Below, in pieces: positions 27,555 to 37,340 of a stretch of DNA of 64,000 nt. Position 1 is the stretch's first letter. Each line of letters opens with the position of its first letter. The stretch is from Mycetohabitans sp. B8. GTDB taxonomy: Bacteria; Pseudomonadota; Gammaproteobacteria; Burkholderiales; Burkholderiaceae. Where the stretch lies: positions 44,293 through 108,292 of the forward strand of contig NZ_JAHLKR010000022.1 in the NCBI RefSeq assembly GCF_021991875.1, in the 5' to 3' direction. A program made the position numbers and the translations under genes. The notes under the pieces are model-generated. The model was not told where the DNA came from, did no database searches, and worked only from the letters and a program-made list of their open reading frames with translations.

Positions 27555-28559
27555 TCAGCGCGCCTCGGCCTTCACATCCCGCCGCAACAGCGCGTCGACC
27601 GCGGCGCGGGGTGCCACGCCGTCGAACAGCACGCCGCAGACGGCTTCGGTGATCGGCATCTCGATCCCGTGCTGCCGCGCGATGGCCAATACCGCGCGCG
27701 CGCATCGTACCCCTTCAGCGACATGCCCCAATGCGGCCAAGATCTCACCCAGCGCGCGTCCGGCCGCCAGTTGGAAACCCACGGTACGGTTGCGCGACAG
27801 ATCGCCGGTCGCGGTCAGGATCAGATCACCCAGCCCAGTCAGACCGGTAAAGGTATCGTACCGTCCACCGAGCGCGACGCCGAATCGCGTCATTTCCGCC
27901 AGCCCGCGCGTGATCAGCGCAGCCCGCGCGTTCAGGCCGAGCCCGAGCCCGTCGGCAATGCCGGTGGCGATCGCCAGCACGTTCTTGACCGCGCCGCCCA
28001 CTTCGACGCCGACGACATCGTCTCCAATATAGACGCGCATCGAGCCATGATGGAACGCCTCGACGGTGCGCCGCTGGCATTCGGCGCTCACGCTGGCGAT
28101 GGTCAGCGCGACGGGCAGGCCCTGGGCCACTTCCCGCGCGAAGCTTGGGCCGGACAGTGCACCGCAACTCGGGTGCGCGCCTAGCACATCGGCCACAAGT
28201 TGATGCGGCAGATGCATCGTGTCCACATCGAAGCCTTTACACAACCAAACAAGGTGTGCTGGCACGTGGCCCGCATCGCGCATCGCGGTGCAGGCGGCGA
28301 CCAGCCCCGCGACCGGCGTGCCCAGCACGCACAGCGCATCGTGCGCAAACGCATGCCGCAGCGCGATCCCCAGGTCGGACTCGTAGCCCAGCGCGGGGTC
28401 CAACGTGATGCCTGGCAGGTAACGGCGATTCTCGCGCGCAGCGGCAAGGTCGGCCACGAGAGCCGGATCGCGCGCCCACAACAGCGTGTCATGACGCTGC
28501 GCGAGGTGACTGGCCAGCGCGGTGCCCCATGCACCGGCGCCGAGTACGGTCACTTTCAT
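27555..28559 (-). CDS. gpsA: NAD(P)-dependent glycerol-3-phosphate dehydrogenase
   Basis: Reduces dihydroxyacetone phosphate to sn-glycerol-3-phosphate for phospholipid synthesis. 334 residues from ATG 28559. The dinucleotide site is [18 protein letters not shown]; further motifs are the conserved [13 protein letters not shown] and the catalytic Lys region [16 protein letters not shown]. It follows secB on the same strand with a 90-bp gap. Confidence 0.97.
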   Translation of the reverse strand: MKVTVLGAGAWGTALASHLAQRHDTLLWARDPALVADLAAARENRRYLPGITLDPALGYESDLGIALRHAFAHDALCVLGTPVAGLVAACTAMRDAGHVPAHLVWLCKGFDVDTMHLPHQLVADVLGAHPSCGALSGPSFAREVAQGLPVALTIASVSAECQRRTVEAFHHGSMRVYIGDDVVGVEVGGAVKNVLAIATGIADGLGLGLNARAALITRGLAEMTRFGVALGGRYDTFTGLTGLGDLILTATGDLSRNRTVGFQLAAGRALGEILAALGHVAEGVRCARAVLAIARQHGIEMPITEAVCGVLFDGVAPRAAVDALLRRDVKAEAR

Positions 28560-28649
28560 TGCCGGCACCTCGCACCCGCCATATCGTTGCAATCCATCCA
28601 GATACTCGATTCCACTGCGATCGGCCGTGCGTCGATCATCTGCACCGCA

Positions 28650-29135
28650 TCAGTGCGTGGTCGCGGCGCCTTCGTTGGCCGCGCCGTTGCCTGGCTGGCC
28701 ATGGACCTGCGCCAGGCGCTGCTCGTACAGTGCCTGAAAGTTGATTTCAGCCAGGTGGATGGGCGGAAAGCCGGCACGGGTGATCGCATCGGCGATGTTT
28801 GAGCGCAGGTACGGAAAAATAATCGTCGGGCAGGCGATGCCGATTAGCGGATCGATCTGCTCGTTCGCAATATTACGTATATCGAAGATGCCGGCTTGCT
28901 TGGCCTCGATCAGGAAGGCAACCTTGGTGGCGACCTTCGCCGTCACGGTGCCCGTCACGATCACCTCAAACACACCGTCAGCAAGCCGCTCCGCCTTGAC
29001 GTCGACTTCGACCTCAACACCGGGCATTTCCTGTTCCAGGAAGATCGCCGGCGAATTCGGCTGCTCGAGCGACAAATCCTTCAAGTAAATGCGCTGGATA
29101 TTGAAGAACGGCTGGTTGTTCTGCGGGTCGGACAT
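28650..29135 (-). CDS. secB: Protein-export chaperone SecB
   Basis: Tetrameric cytosolic chaperone that keeps preproteins unfolded for SecA. 161 residues from ATG 29135, preceded by GAAGGAAAG. Family motifs are [38 protein letters not shown] and [20 protein letters not shown]. It lies between grxC and gpsA, the usual neighbourhood. Confidence 0.97.
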   Translation of the reverse strand: MSDPQNNQPFFNIQRIYLKDLSLEQPNSPAIFLEQEMPGVEVEVDVKAERLADGVFEVIVTGTVTAKVATKVAFLIEAKQAGIFDIRNIANEQIDPLIGIACPTIIFPYLRSNIADAITRAGFPPIHLAEINFQALYEQRLAQVHGQPGNGAANEGAATTH

Positions 29136-29282
29136 GAACTTTCCTTCGGTGAAAGGGGCGGGTGCGCACGGCATCGAACCACCGCACGTCGCCCAAATGG
29201 CGCGGCCCAGCGAACGGGGCGCGTGTGTAACGGCCTGCCGGCGCCGCAGGGCGTCGGCAAAGGTCTTATGCTCAAACGGGCG

Positions 29283-29543
29283 TCAGACTGCCTCGAGCAG
29301 CGGCAGCAGCCCACCGGCACGGTCGAGCGCGGACAGGTCATCATAGCCGCCGACGTGGGTCAGGCCGATGAAAACTTGCGGCACGGTACGCCGGCCGGTG
29401 CGCTCCATCATTTCGGCCCGACGTTCAGGATCACGATCGATCAGCACTTTCTCGATGTGCTCGACGCCGCGCGACCTCAACAGGCGCTCGGCCATCTGGC
29501 AATATGGACAGACCTGCGTGCTGTACATTACCACCTTGCTCAT
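29283..29543 (-). CDS. grxC: Glutaredoxin 3
   Basis: Small glutathione-dependent thiol oxidoreductase, 86 residues. The active site is VCPYCQMA; TVPQVFIG (cis-Pro) and HVGGYDDL (glutathione binding) follow. The ATG overlaps the TGA of the rhodanese gene (ATGA), so the two are translationally coupled. Glutathione made by gshA/gshB at 36-38 kb is its reductant. Confidence 0.96.
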   Translation of the reverse strand: MSKVVMYSTQVCPYCQMAERLLRSRGVEHIEKVLIDRDPERRAEMMERTGRRTVPQVFIGLTHVGGYDDLSALDRAGGLLPLLEAV

Positions 29544-29962
29544 TTCGCCGCTCCTTGCTTGATGACCGGCATGCCGGACTGCCGCCACGCGTTGACACCG
29601 CCTTGCAACGTGAACACTTCCGCGTAGCCGGCTTCCTTCAGCACATCCCGCGCCCTAGTTGATGGCCCGCCATTTTGGCAGACTAGCAGCACTGGCGTGT
29701 TCTTGTTCTTGACCACCTGCGCGACTTTACTCTTCAACTCGTCCAACGGCAGATGACGTGCCTGCGGCAGGTGGCCCTGCGCAAATTCATCGGCACCGCG
29801 CAGGTCGATGACGATCGCATTGCGGCGGTTGATCAGTTGCGTGGCATCCGCGGCGGACAAGCCGCGGTCGCGCCGCGTGATGACCGGCCACAGCAGCAGC
29901 CCCCCGGAGATGAGGGCGATGGCGATCAATACAAGGTTAGCTGGCTCGGTGAAAAACTTCAC
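29540..29962 (-). CDS. Membrane-anchored rhodanese-like protein
   Basis: YibN-type protein of about 140 residues: one N-terminal helix (LVLIAIALISGGLLLWPVI) and a rhodanese domain with the active-site Cys in LLVCQNGGPSTRA. The active loop lacks the usual CxxGxRS pattern in part (CQNGGPS) but keeps the Cys. GTG 29962 gives MKFFTEP, as in relatives; a GTG five codons upstream is possible. Sulfur-transfer substrate unknown. Confidence 0.88.
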   Translation of the reverse strand: MKFFTEPANLVLIAIALISGGLLLWPVITRRDRGLSAADATQLINRRNAIVIDLRGADEFAQGHLPQARHLPLDELKSKVAQVVKNKNTPVLLVCQNGGPSTRARDVLKEAGYAEVFTLQGGVNAWRQSGMPVIKQGAAK

Positions 29963-30085
29963 GGATGGAATTCGCACAAAGAAGATAATCTGACATTATA
30001 AAATATCCGTCCGATGCACTGACGCGCGCCGTTGGATCGGCGTGCGCCGGCGGCTTACCGCTTCCTGACTACCGTTCACATTGAC

Positions 30086-30832
30086 ATGTACAAGCTCGTC
30101 CTCATCCGCCACGGCGAATCAACGTGGAACAAGGAAAACCGCTTCACTGGCTGGGTTGACGTCGACCTCACCGACAAAGGCGCGGCTCAAGCCCGGCAAG
30201 CCGGCGTGCTGCTCAAGCAGGCCGACTACACGTTCGACATCGCGTATACGTCCGTGCTCAAACGCGCCATCCGCACGCTGTGGCACGTGCAGGATGAAAT
30301 GGATCTGATGTATATCCCCGTCGTGCACGCGTGGCGCTTGAATGAGCGGCACTACGGCGCGCTGTCCGGGCTGAACAAGGCTGAAACGGCAGCCCAGTAT
30401 GGTGACGAACAGGTGCTGATATGGCGGCGCAGCTACGATACGCCACCGCCGGCGCTCGAACCGTGCGATCCGCGCGCGCCGTACGATGACCCGCGCTACG
30501 CTAAGGTGCCGCGCGAGTCGCTGCCGCTCACGGAGTGCCTGAAGGACACAGTCGCGCGCGTGCTGCCGATCTGGAACGAATCGATCGCGCCGGCCATCAA
30601 GTCGGGCCGCAACGTGCTGATCGCCGCGCACGGCAACTCGATCCGCGCGCTGGTCAAATACCTGGACGACATCTCGGACATCGATATCGTCGGACTGAAC
30701 ATCCCGAACGGCGTGCCGCTCGTCTACGAGCTGGACGAAGCGCTCAAACCCATCAAGCACTACTATCTAGGTGACGCGGAGGCGATCGCCCACGCACAGG
30801 CCGCGGTCGCGAACCAGGGTAAAGCGGCCTAA
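30086..30832 (+). CDS. gpmA: 2,3-bisphosphoglycerate-dependent phosphoglycerate mutase
   Basis: Interconverts 3- and 2-phosphoglycerate in glycolysis. 248 residues from ATG 30086. The phospho-His motif is [19 protein letters not shown], with [12 protein letters not shown] and the second catalytic His in [15 protein letters not shown]. It lies 95 bp before ctpA on the same strand. Confidence 0.97.
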   Translation: MYKLVLIRHGESTWNKENRFTGWVDVDLTDKGAAQARQAGVLLKQADYTFDIAYTSVLKRAIRTLWHVQDEMDLMYIPVVHAWRLNERHYGALSGLNKAETAAQYGDEQVLIWRRSYDTPPPALEPCDPRAPYDDPRYAKVPRESLPLTECLKDTVARVLPIWNESIAPAIKSGRNVLIAAHGNSIRALVKYLDDISDIDIVGLNIPNGVPLVYELDEALKPIKHYYLGDAEAIAHAQAAVANQGKAA

Positions 30833-30926
30833 TTTTCCGAACCGTGCCGCCGGTGGCTTGTACAACGGCGGTTATACTTGCTCTCCGATTAGCGCGCCCC
30901 AACACGCCACCGCAACTGTTCACTTT

Positions 30927-32501
30927 ATGCGCAAGACTCTGAAGAACGCAGGTCTGATCGCCGCCGGCCTCGTGACCGGCATGTTCGCCACGCTCCAATT
31001 CTCGGCGTCTGCCGAGACCAGCATGACTGCGCCACTGCCGCTAGATCAGTTGCGGCTGTTCGCCGAAGTGTTCGGCCAGATCAAGCACGAGTACGTCGAG
31101 CCGGTTGACGACAAGAAGCTGTTGACCGCGGCGATCAAGGGCATGGTGTCGAGCCTAGATCCTCACTCATCGTACCTGGACAAGACTGACTATCAGGAAC
31201 TACAGGAACAGACCAAGGGGCGCTTTGCGGGGCTGGGCATCGAAATTTCGCAGGAGGACGGCCTGGTGAAGGTCATCTCGCCGATCGAGGATACGCCGGC
31301 GTTTCGTGCCGGCATCCGCTCAGGCGACTTGATTACGCGGGTCAACGACAAGCCAGTGCGCGGCATGACGCTGGACCGGGCGGTCAAGCAGATGCGCGGC
31401 GAGCCGGGCACCAAGGTCACGTTAACCATCTATCGCAAGAGCGACGAGCGCACGTTCCCGATCACTGTCACCCGCGCGATGATCAAAGTGCAGAGCGTGA
31501 AGGTCAAGATTGTGCAGCCAGGCTATGCGTGGGTGCGCATCACGAGCTTCCAGGAGCGCACGGTGCCGGACTTGGCAGCCAAGCTCACAGACATCGCACG
31601 CCAGCAACCACAGCTCAAGGGCCTGATCCTGGACTTGCGCAACAACGGGGGTGGCCTGCTGCAAAGCGCGGTCGGCGTGGCCGGCGCGTTCCTGCCCCCG
31701 GATTCGGTGGTCGTGTCAACCAATGGCCAGATCGCCGATGCCAAGCAGACCTATCGCGACACATTCGATAACTATCGATTATCGACCTTTAACAGCGACC
31801 CGCTGAAGAACCTGCCTGCGATCTACAAGACGGTGCCGATGGTGGTGCTGGTCAACGCGTACTCGGCATCGGCCTCCGAAATTGTCTCCGGCGCACTGCA
31901 GGACCAGCATCGCGCGCTGATCATGGGCAAAACCACGTTCGGCAAGGGGTCGGTGCAAACGGTGCGTCCGATGACCGCCGACACCGCGCTGCGCCTGACG
32001 ACCGCGTACTACTACACGCCGAGCGGCCGTTCGATCCAAAATAAGGGTATCCGTCCCGACATCCCGATCGACCAGTTCGCGGACGGCGATCCGGACGATG
32101 CCCTGGTCACGCGCGAGGTCGATTATTCGAATCACCTGGCCAACACGCAGGACCCGAACGAGAAGGCCGAGCAGGAAAAACGCGAGCAGAACCGGCTCGA
32201 TCAATTGCGTCAGCTTGAGGAGCAGAATTCGAAGAAGACGCAGGAACAGCGCGAGAAGGAACGCAGCCGTCCACCGATTGAATTCGGCAGCAGCGATGAC
32301 TTCATGCTGCAGCAGGCGATGCACCAGCTCAAGGGCGAACCAGTGCAAGTTTCCAAGTCGCTGACCGAGCGCAGGATGGCCGAAAGCAAGCCGCCCCGCT
32401 CCGCGTCCGCGCCGATTGCGGTGAAGCCCGCGCTACCCGCGGTGCCGGGTACCGACAAAGCCCCGGCATTGGCGCCTGCCGGCGCTTCCGCGCCACGCTA
32501 G
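30927..32501 (+). CDS. ctpA: Carboxy-terminal processing protease (S41 family)
   Basis: Periplasmic serine protease that trims C-termini of envelope proteins. 524 residues from ATG 30927 with a signal or anchor (AGLIAAGLVTGMFATLQFSA). The order is: N-terminal CTP domain, PDZ domain (FAGLGIEISQEDGLVKVISP to RAGIRSGDLITRVND), then the protease with the catalytic Ser in YSASASEIVSG and Lys in GKTTFGKGSVQ. A charged coiled-coil-like stretch (residues about 405-450) and a Pro/Ala tail end it. It follows gpmA, as in other Burkholderiaceae. Confidence 0.94.
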   Translation: MRKTLKNAGLIAAGLVTGMFATLQFSASAETSMTAPLPLDQLRLFAEVFGQIKHEYVEPVDDKKLLTAAIKGMVSSLDPHSSYLDKTDYQELQEQTKGRFAGLGIEISQEDGLVKVISPIEDTPAFRAGIRSGDLITRVNDKPVRGMTLDRAVKQMRGEPGTKVTLTIYRKSDERTFPITVTRAMIKVQSVKVKIVQPGYAWVRITSFQERTVPDLAAKLTDIARQQPQLKGLILDLRNNGGGLLQSAVGVAGAFLPPDSVVVSTNGQIADAKQTYRDTFDNYRLSTFNSDPLKNLPAIYKTVPMVVLVNAYSASASEIVSGALQDQHRALIMGKTTFGKGSVQTVRPMTADTALRLTTAYYYTPSGRSIQNKGIRPDIPIDQFADGDPDDALVTREVDYSNHLANTQDPNEKAEQEKREQNRLDQLRQLEEQNSKKTQEQREKERSRPPIEFGSSDDFMLQQAMHQLKGEPVQVSKSLTERRMAESKPPRSASAPIAVKPALPAVPGTDKAPALAPAGASAPR

Positions 32502-32589
32502 TCCTCTCGGGCGCGCGTTATCGGCCGGCATCGCGCGCGCCGGCGGCGTGTCGGCGGTGATGTGGCCGACATGCCGCGTATGAACTCTG

Positions 32590-33375
32590 ATGAATGTTGC
32601 AATGAACGACGACCAACTGCTGCGTTATTCGCGTCACATCCTGCTCGACGAAATCGGTATCGAGGCACAGCAGCGCTTTCTGCACGCGCACGTGTTGATG
32701 ATCGGGGCTGGCGGCCTCGGTTCGCCAGCCGCAATGTACCTCGGTGCAGCGGGCGTCGGCACGCTGACGCTGGTCGATGCCGACACCGTCGATCTGACCA
32801 ACCTGCAACGACAGATCCTGCATTCGAGCGACACCGTTGGACAGGCCAAGGTCGCGTCGGGACACGCAACACTCGCACGCATCAATCCCGACGTACGCGT
32901 GAACGCGATCCACGCGCGCGCGGACGACGCGCTGCTGCAGCAATGGGTGCGGCGCGCCGACGTCGTGCTCGATTGCAGCGACAATTTCGCGACCCGTCAT
33001 GCGGTGAACCGCGCATGCGTCCGGCATCGTGTGCCGCTGGTATCCGGCGCGGCGTTGCGCTTTGATGGGCAGATCAGTACGTTCGATGCGCGCGATCCGG
33101 CCTCACCCTGCTATGCGTGTGTGTTCGCGCCAGATCAACCGTTCGATGAAGTCGCATGCTCGACGATGGGCGTGTTCTCTCCGTTGGTCGGCATCATCGG
33201 CGCGATGCAAGCGGCCGAGGCGCTGCGCGTAATTGCCGGAATCGGCCGCACGCTGGTCGGACGGCTGATGATGCTCGACGCGATGACGATGGAGTGGCAG
33301 ACGATGCGTATCGGCCGCCAAGCCGATTGCCTGGTTTGCGGCGTGCCGCATCGCGGCGCTGACGCCGCGCCGTAG
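32590..33375 (+). CDS. moeB: ThiF/MoeB/HesA family adenylyltransferase
   Basis: E1-like enzyme that adenylates the C-terminus of a sulfur-carrier protein (MoaD or ThiS). 261 residues from ATG 32590; an ATG at 32602 is also likely. The ATP-binding loop is MIGAGGLGSPAAMYLGAAGVG, the R-finger region TNLQRQILHSSDTVG, and zinc Cys pairs are CYACVF and CLVCGV. The catalytic Cys region is VACSTMGVFSPLVGIIG. The carrier partner is not in this window. It follows ctpA and is convergent with ptsI. Confidence 0.88.
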   Translation: MNVAMNDDQLLRYSRHILLDEIGIEAQQRFLHAHVLMIGAGGLGSPAAMYLGAAGVGTLTLVDADTVDLTNLQRQILHSSDTVGQAKVASGHATLARINPDVRVNAIHARADDALLQQWVRRADVVLDCSDNFATRHAVNRACVRHRVPLVSGAALRFDGQISTFDARDPASPCYACVFAPDQPFDEVACSTMGVFSPLVGIIGAMQAAEALRVIAGIGRTLVGRLMMLDAMTMEWQTMRIGRQADCLVCGVPHRGADAAP

Positions 33376-33387
33376 TGCGCCGCCCCG

Positions 33388-35133
33388 TTATGCCTGCAGC
33401 AACCGGTCGAGCGCTGCCTGGATTTCTGTCGGCTCGTATGACGCCAGCACGTCCTCGACTGGCTTTTCCAGACTCTTCAACTGTGCGCGCAGCACCTCCT
33501 GCTTGACCAGCAGCAACTGGCTCGGATGCATCGAGAACTCGGTCAGCCCCATCCCGAGCAGCAGCCGCGTCAGTGCCGGATCGCCGGCCATTTCCCCGCA
33601 CACCGACACCGGCACACCGACTCGCCTGGCTTCGCGCAGGGTCATGCCGATCAGTTGTAGTACCGCGGGATGCAGCGGGTCATACAAGTGCGCGACCGCG
33701 TTGTCCGCGCGATCAATCGCCAACGTGTATTGAATCAGGTCGTTGGTGCCGATTGACAGGAAGTCAAGCCGCTTCAGGAACAGAGGCAACGCGATCACAG
33801 CGGCCGGGATCTCAATCATCGCGCCGACCCGCACGTTCGGATCGTATGCCAGGCCCGCATCGTCGAGCTGGTGCTTGGCCTGCGCGATCAGGTCCAGCGT
33901 CTGGTCGATCTCGCGCGCATGAGCGAGCATCGGCACGAGAATCTTCACCGGCCCGAACGCCGACGCACGCAGGATGGCCCGCAACTGCGTGAGAAACATC
34001 TGCGGCTCAGATAGGCTCCAGCGGATCGCACGCAACCCAAGCGCCGGATTGGACGCCGTCTCGAACTCGTCGCGCGAATCGAGCGGTTTGTCGGCGCCCA
34101 CGTCGATCGTGCGAATCGTCACCGGCAAGCCGTTCATCGTCTGCACGACGCGTCGATACGCGTCGAATTGCTGTTCTTCTTCCGGCAACGCGCCACGCGG
34201 GTTCATGAACAGGAATTCGGTGCGAAACAGCCCGACGCCGACTGCGCCAGCATTCAACGCGGCGAGTGCATCGTCGGGCAACTCGATATTGGCCAGCAGA
34301 TCGATCTTCGTGCCGCACACGGTCTGCGTCGGCGAAAACTTCAGCCGCTGCAGCTTGCGTTGCTCAAGCAGCTTTTCGCTTTGTCGATACGTATACTCCT
34401 CCAGCACGATCGGCGCCGGGTCCACGATCACCACGCCACGGTCGCCGTCAACGATGATCATGTCGTCCTGTCGGATCAGCGAACTGGCCTGCTGCACACC
34501 TACCGCCGCTGGGATGCCCAGGCTGCGCGCGACAATCGCCGTATGCGACGTGCGCCCGCCTAGATCCGTGACAAACCCGCGAAACGTCTGCGTCTTAAAT
34601 TGCAGCATGTCAGCCGGCGCGATATCGTGCGCGACCACAATCATCTCATCGGTGCCGTGCCGCACGTCGTTGGCCGCCACGGCGGCGGCCGGTGATCCGG
34701 CCAACGCCTTGAGCACACGTTCGACGACCTGCTCCAAGTCCGCCTTACGCTCGCGCAGGTACTCGTCATCGATGTCATCAAAGTGCTTGGCCAGGCGCTC
34801 CAGTTGCTCGGTGAGCGCCCATTCGACGTTGTAGTGCCGCACGCGGATCAACTCGATCACCGCCTCGACCAGCATTTCGTCGTGCAGAATCAGCGTGTGG
34901 ACGTTGAGGAACGCGCCCATCTCGCTGGGCGCATCTGCCGGCAGCTCGGCACGCAACGTATCGAGTTCGTCGTGGACAGCCTGCTGCGCCGCGACGAAGC
35001 GGGCCACCTCGGCCTCGACATGGTCGGGCTCGACTAGATAATGGGCAACGTCCAGCGCGGCAGGCGCAATCAGGTACGCGCGGCCAATCGCGATGCCTCG
35101 AGATACAGGGATTCCATGCAGCGTGAACGACAC
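33388..35133 (-). CDS. ptsI: PTS enzyme I, phosphoenolpyruvate-protein phosphotransferase
   Basis: Autophosphorylates from PEP and passes phosphate to HPr. 581 residues. The active-site His is in LGGRTSHTAIVARS; the PEP-binding C-domain has FLSIGTNDLIQYTLAIDRAD and the Cys-containing VSVCGEMAGDP. It is preceded by ptsH and the EIIA(Man) gene. No sugar-specific EIIBC is in the window, so this set may be mainly regulatory or feed a distant transporter. Confidence 0.97.
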   Translation of the reverse strand: MSFTLHGIPVSRGIAIGRAYLIAPAALDVAHYLVEPDHVEAEVARFVAAQQAVHDELDTLRAELPADAPSEMGAFLNVHTLILHDEMLVEAVIELIRVRHYNVEWALTEQLERLAKHFDDIDDEYLRERKADLEQVVERVLKALAGSPAAAVAANDVRHGTDEMIVVAHDIAPADMLQFKTQTFRGFVTDLGGRTSHTAIVARSLGIPAAVGVQQASSLIRQDDMIIVDGDRGVVIVDPAPIVLEEYTYRQSEKLLEQRKLQRLKFSPTQTVCGTKIDLLANIELPDDALAALNAGAVGVGLFRTEFLFMNPRGALPEEEQQFDAYRRVVQTMNGLPVTIRTIDVGADKPLDSRDEFETASNPALGLRAIRWSLSEPQMFLTQLRAILRASAFGPVKILVPMLAHAREIDQTLDLIAQAKHQLDDAGLAYDPNVRVGAMIEIPAAVIALPLFLKRLDFLSIGTNDLIQYTLAIDRADNAVAHLYDPLHPAVLQLIGMTLREARRVGVPVSVCGEMAGDPALTRLLLGMGLTEFSMHPSQLLLVKQEVLRAQLKSLEKPVEDVLASYEPTEIQAALDRLLQA

Positions 35134-35378
35134 GCGCGCCTCCTCTAGTTGTGTTTGGGCAATGGGGAAGCATCGCAGGCGCGTGCTAACCTGCGCTGGG
35201 CGCTATCACGCCTGCCCGGCAAATGTCTGACGCAGACTCAGACCGGCGCGCCCATTATAGGTTCTGCCCTGTTTGGCTGCAGCCCGCGGTGCAGCATCGG
35301 GCAATGCGTCGCGATGTCGCAGCGCGGGATCGCGACACGCGTCGATACTGCCGGGCCGCCCGCGCCGATTTCTTGGCA

Positions 35379-35648
35379 TTACTGACCTTCGCCAAACTTG
35401 TCCGCAATCAGCGCGAGGATCGCATCCATCGCCGCCTGCTCGTCGGGACCCTCGGTCTCGATGGTGATCGTGCTGCCAATACCCGCCGCGAGCATCATGA
35501 CCCCCATGATGCTCTTTGCGTTGATCCGTCGGCCGTTGCGCGCCATCCAGATCGCGCACCGAAAGCTGCCAGCCAGTTGCGTCAGCTTGGCCGACGCCCG
35601 CGCATGGAGCCCTAATTTATTGACGATCGTTGCTTCTCTTTGAATCAT
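35379..35648 (-). CDS. ptsH: Phosphocarrier protein HPr
   Basis: 89-residue phosphocarrier between enzyme I and EIIA proteins. The phosphorylated His is in KLGLHARASAKL, and the Ser region AKSIMGVMMLAAG corresponds to the Ser46 site. It lies 245 bp upstream of ptsI and 81 bp downstream of the EIIA(Man) gene. Confidence 0.97.
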   Translation of the reverse strand: MIQREATIVNKLGLHARASAKLTQLAGSFRCAIWMARNGRRINAKSIMGVMMLAAGIGSTITIETEGPDEQAAMDAILALIADKFGEGQ

Positions 35649-35729
35649 GTTTTGGTTGGGATTGAAACGATGGAGAGCCTTCGTCGGGCGGGCGCAGGCC
35701 CGGTGTGGCAGCGCACGCGCGCGGGCCGC

Positions 35730-36248
35730 TCAGCCCGTCGAGCCGCATGGCACGCTCGTCGCGGGGTCCGCCGGCAGATCGGGGCCACACGGCGGCAACG
35801 CACTGCCGTGGGCGGCCGACGCCATTTCGGCGCACGGCAGGCAGGCCGCTGTGGCAGGCGTGCCCGGCACGACGCCGTGGATGCCCTTCGCGCCGCCTTG
35901 CAGCGCCTTGTCCGCCAACATGTCGATCGGCAGCGTCCGGTAGCACACCGCGCGCACCAACATCGGCAGATTGACGCCGGCCACCACCCGCACGTGCGGC
36001 AACGCCGCCAGTTGGGCCGCAATGTTAGCCGGTGTCGCACCGAACATGTCAGTCAAGACCAGTGCACCATTGTGCTCGGTCACCCGCTGCAGTTGCGCGT
36101 GCGCGTCGGCCAGCGCCGCCACCGGGTCGCGCTCCGGTGTCACGTCCAACACGCCGATGCGCGGCGGCAGACTGCCATAGAAATGTGCAACACAATCCCG
36201 CAACGCCGATGCCAGTGGCGCGTGGGCAATGATCAAGATGCCAGCCAT
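35730..36248 (-). CDS. PTS EIIA component, mannose/fructose type
   Basis: Cytoplasmic EIIA(Man) domain: the phospho-His lies in ILIIAHAPLASALRDC, followed by GALVLTDMFGATPANIA and GVNLPMLVRAV. From ATG 36248 it has 172 residues; the domain itself is about 130, and the last 40 residues are an Ala/Pro/Gly-rich tail. No EIIB/C/D is nearby, so it is probably a regulatory or orphan EIIA fed by HPr, as in many proteobacteria. It lies between gshB and ptsH. Confidence 0.9.
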   Translation of the reverse strand: MAGILIIAHAPLASALRDCVAHFYGSLPPRIGVLDVTPERDPVAALADAHAQLQRVTEHNGALVLTDMFGATPANIAAQLAALPHVRVVAGVNLPMLVRAVCYRTLPIDMLADKALQGGAKGIHGVVPGTPATAACLPCAEMASAAHGSALPPCGPDLPADPATSVPCGSTG

Positions 36249-36319
36249 GTCAGCCTGCGTCAAAATCGCCATGAACTTCAATAGTTTATCAGGCTGGCAC
36301 AGATCGTCCCGACCTCGCG

Positions 36320-37270
36320 TCAGCCAACCGCGCGCTCCAGCGCGTCGACGAACATCGCCGCGACATCGAACCCTGTTTGTTCGGTGATCTCGCGAAAACA
36401 TGTCGGGCTCGTCACGTTAACCTCCGTGAGCCAATCGCCGATCGCGTCCAGGCCGACTAGCAGCAGGCCGCGCTCGGCCAGCACCGGGCCGAGCGCCGTG
36501 GCAATCTCTCGGTCATGCGGCGTCAACGGCTGCGCGCGGCCCACCCCACCAGCGGCCAGGTTGCCGCGGATTTCGGTGCCCTGCGGGATCCGCGCCAGCG
36601 AATAGGGCACCGGCTCCCCGCCGATTAGCAAGATCCGCTTGTCGCCGTCCTTGATCTGCGGGATATACCGCTGCGCCATCACAGTGCGCGCACCATTGTC
36701 GCTGAGCATCTCGATCGTCGAACCCAGGTTCATGCCGTCCTCGCGTATCCGGAACACACCCGTGCCACCCATGCCATCCAACGGCTTGAAGATCACGTCG
36801 CGGTGCTCGCCGTGGAATGCCCGCAGCCGTGCCGCGTCGCGCGTGACCAGTGTGGGCGCGGTGAACCGCGCGAACTCGCCGATCGCCATCTTCTCGGAGT
36901 GGTCGCGGATCGCGCGCGGCTTGTTGAAGATGCGCGCGCCGTGCCGCTCGGCGATCTCCAACAGCCAAGTCGATGTCACATACTCCATGTCGAACGGTGG
37001 GTCCTTGCGCATCAGCACCGCACCGAACGTGCCCAGGCCGCGATTCTCCGCGAGTTCCGCGTCGTACCACTGACCCGGGTTCGTGTAATCGCCGACGATC
37101 GAGAAACGCCGTACCGTAGCCTCGACGCCGCCGCCCACATACGCGACGTGCCGCGGCTCGCACGCATAAAGCACATGGCCACGGCGCGCGGCCTCGGCCA
37201 TCATCGCGTACGTCGTGTCCTTATAAATCTTGAACTGCGGCAGTGGGTCGGCAATAAAGAGAATGTCCAT
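36320..37270 (-). CDS. gshB: Glutathione synthetase
   Basis: ATP-grasp ligase that adds glycine to gamma-glutamylcysteine. 316 residues from ATG 37270 (MDILFIADPL). Visible signatures are FKPLDGMGGTGVFRI (ATP-grasp lid), DKRILLIGGEPVPYSLARIP and the metal-binding end LTEVNVTSPTCFREI. It is 70 bp downstream of gshA on the same strand. Confidence 0.97.
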   Translation of the reverse strand: MDILFIADPLPQFKIYKDTTYAMMAEAARRGHVLYACEPRHVAYVGGGVEATVRRFSIVGDYTNPGQWYDAELAENRGLGTFGAVLMRKDPPFDMEYVTSTWLLEIAERHGARIFNKPRAIRDHSEKMAIGEFARFTAPTLVTRDAARLRAFHGEHRDVIFKPLDGMGGTGVFRIREDGMNLGSTIEMLSDNGARTVMAQRYIPQIKDGDKRILLIGGEPVPYSLARIPQGTEIRGNLAAGGVGRAQPLTPHDREIATALGPVLAERGLLLVGLDAIGDWLTEVNVTSPTCFREITEQTGFDVAAMFVDALERAVG

Positions 37271-37340
37271 GGGTCGTTCCGGCGGCAAGCGGCTATCCAG
37301 CGTGCATTATCGCGCAGCGGATGCCCGCGTGCGCCAGCGC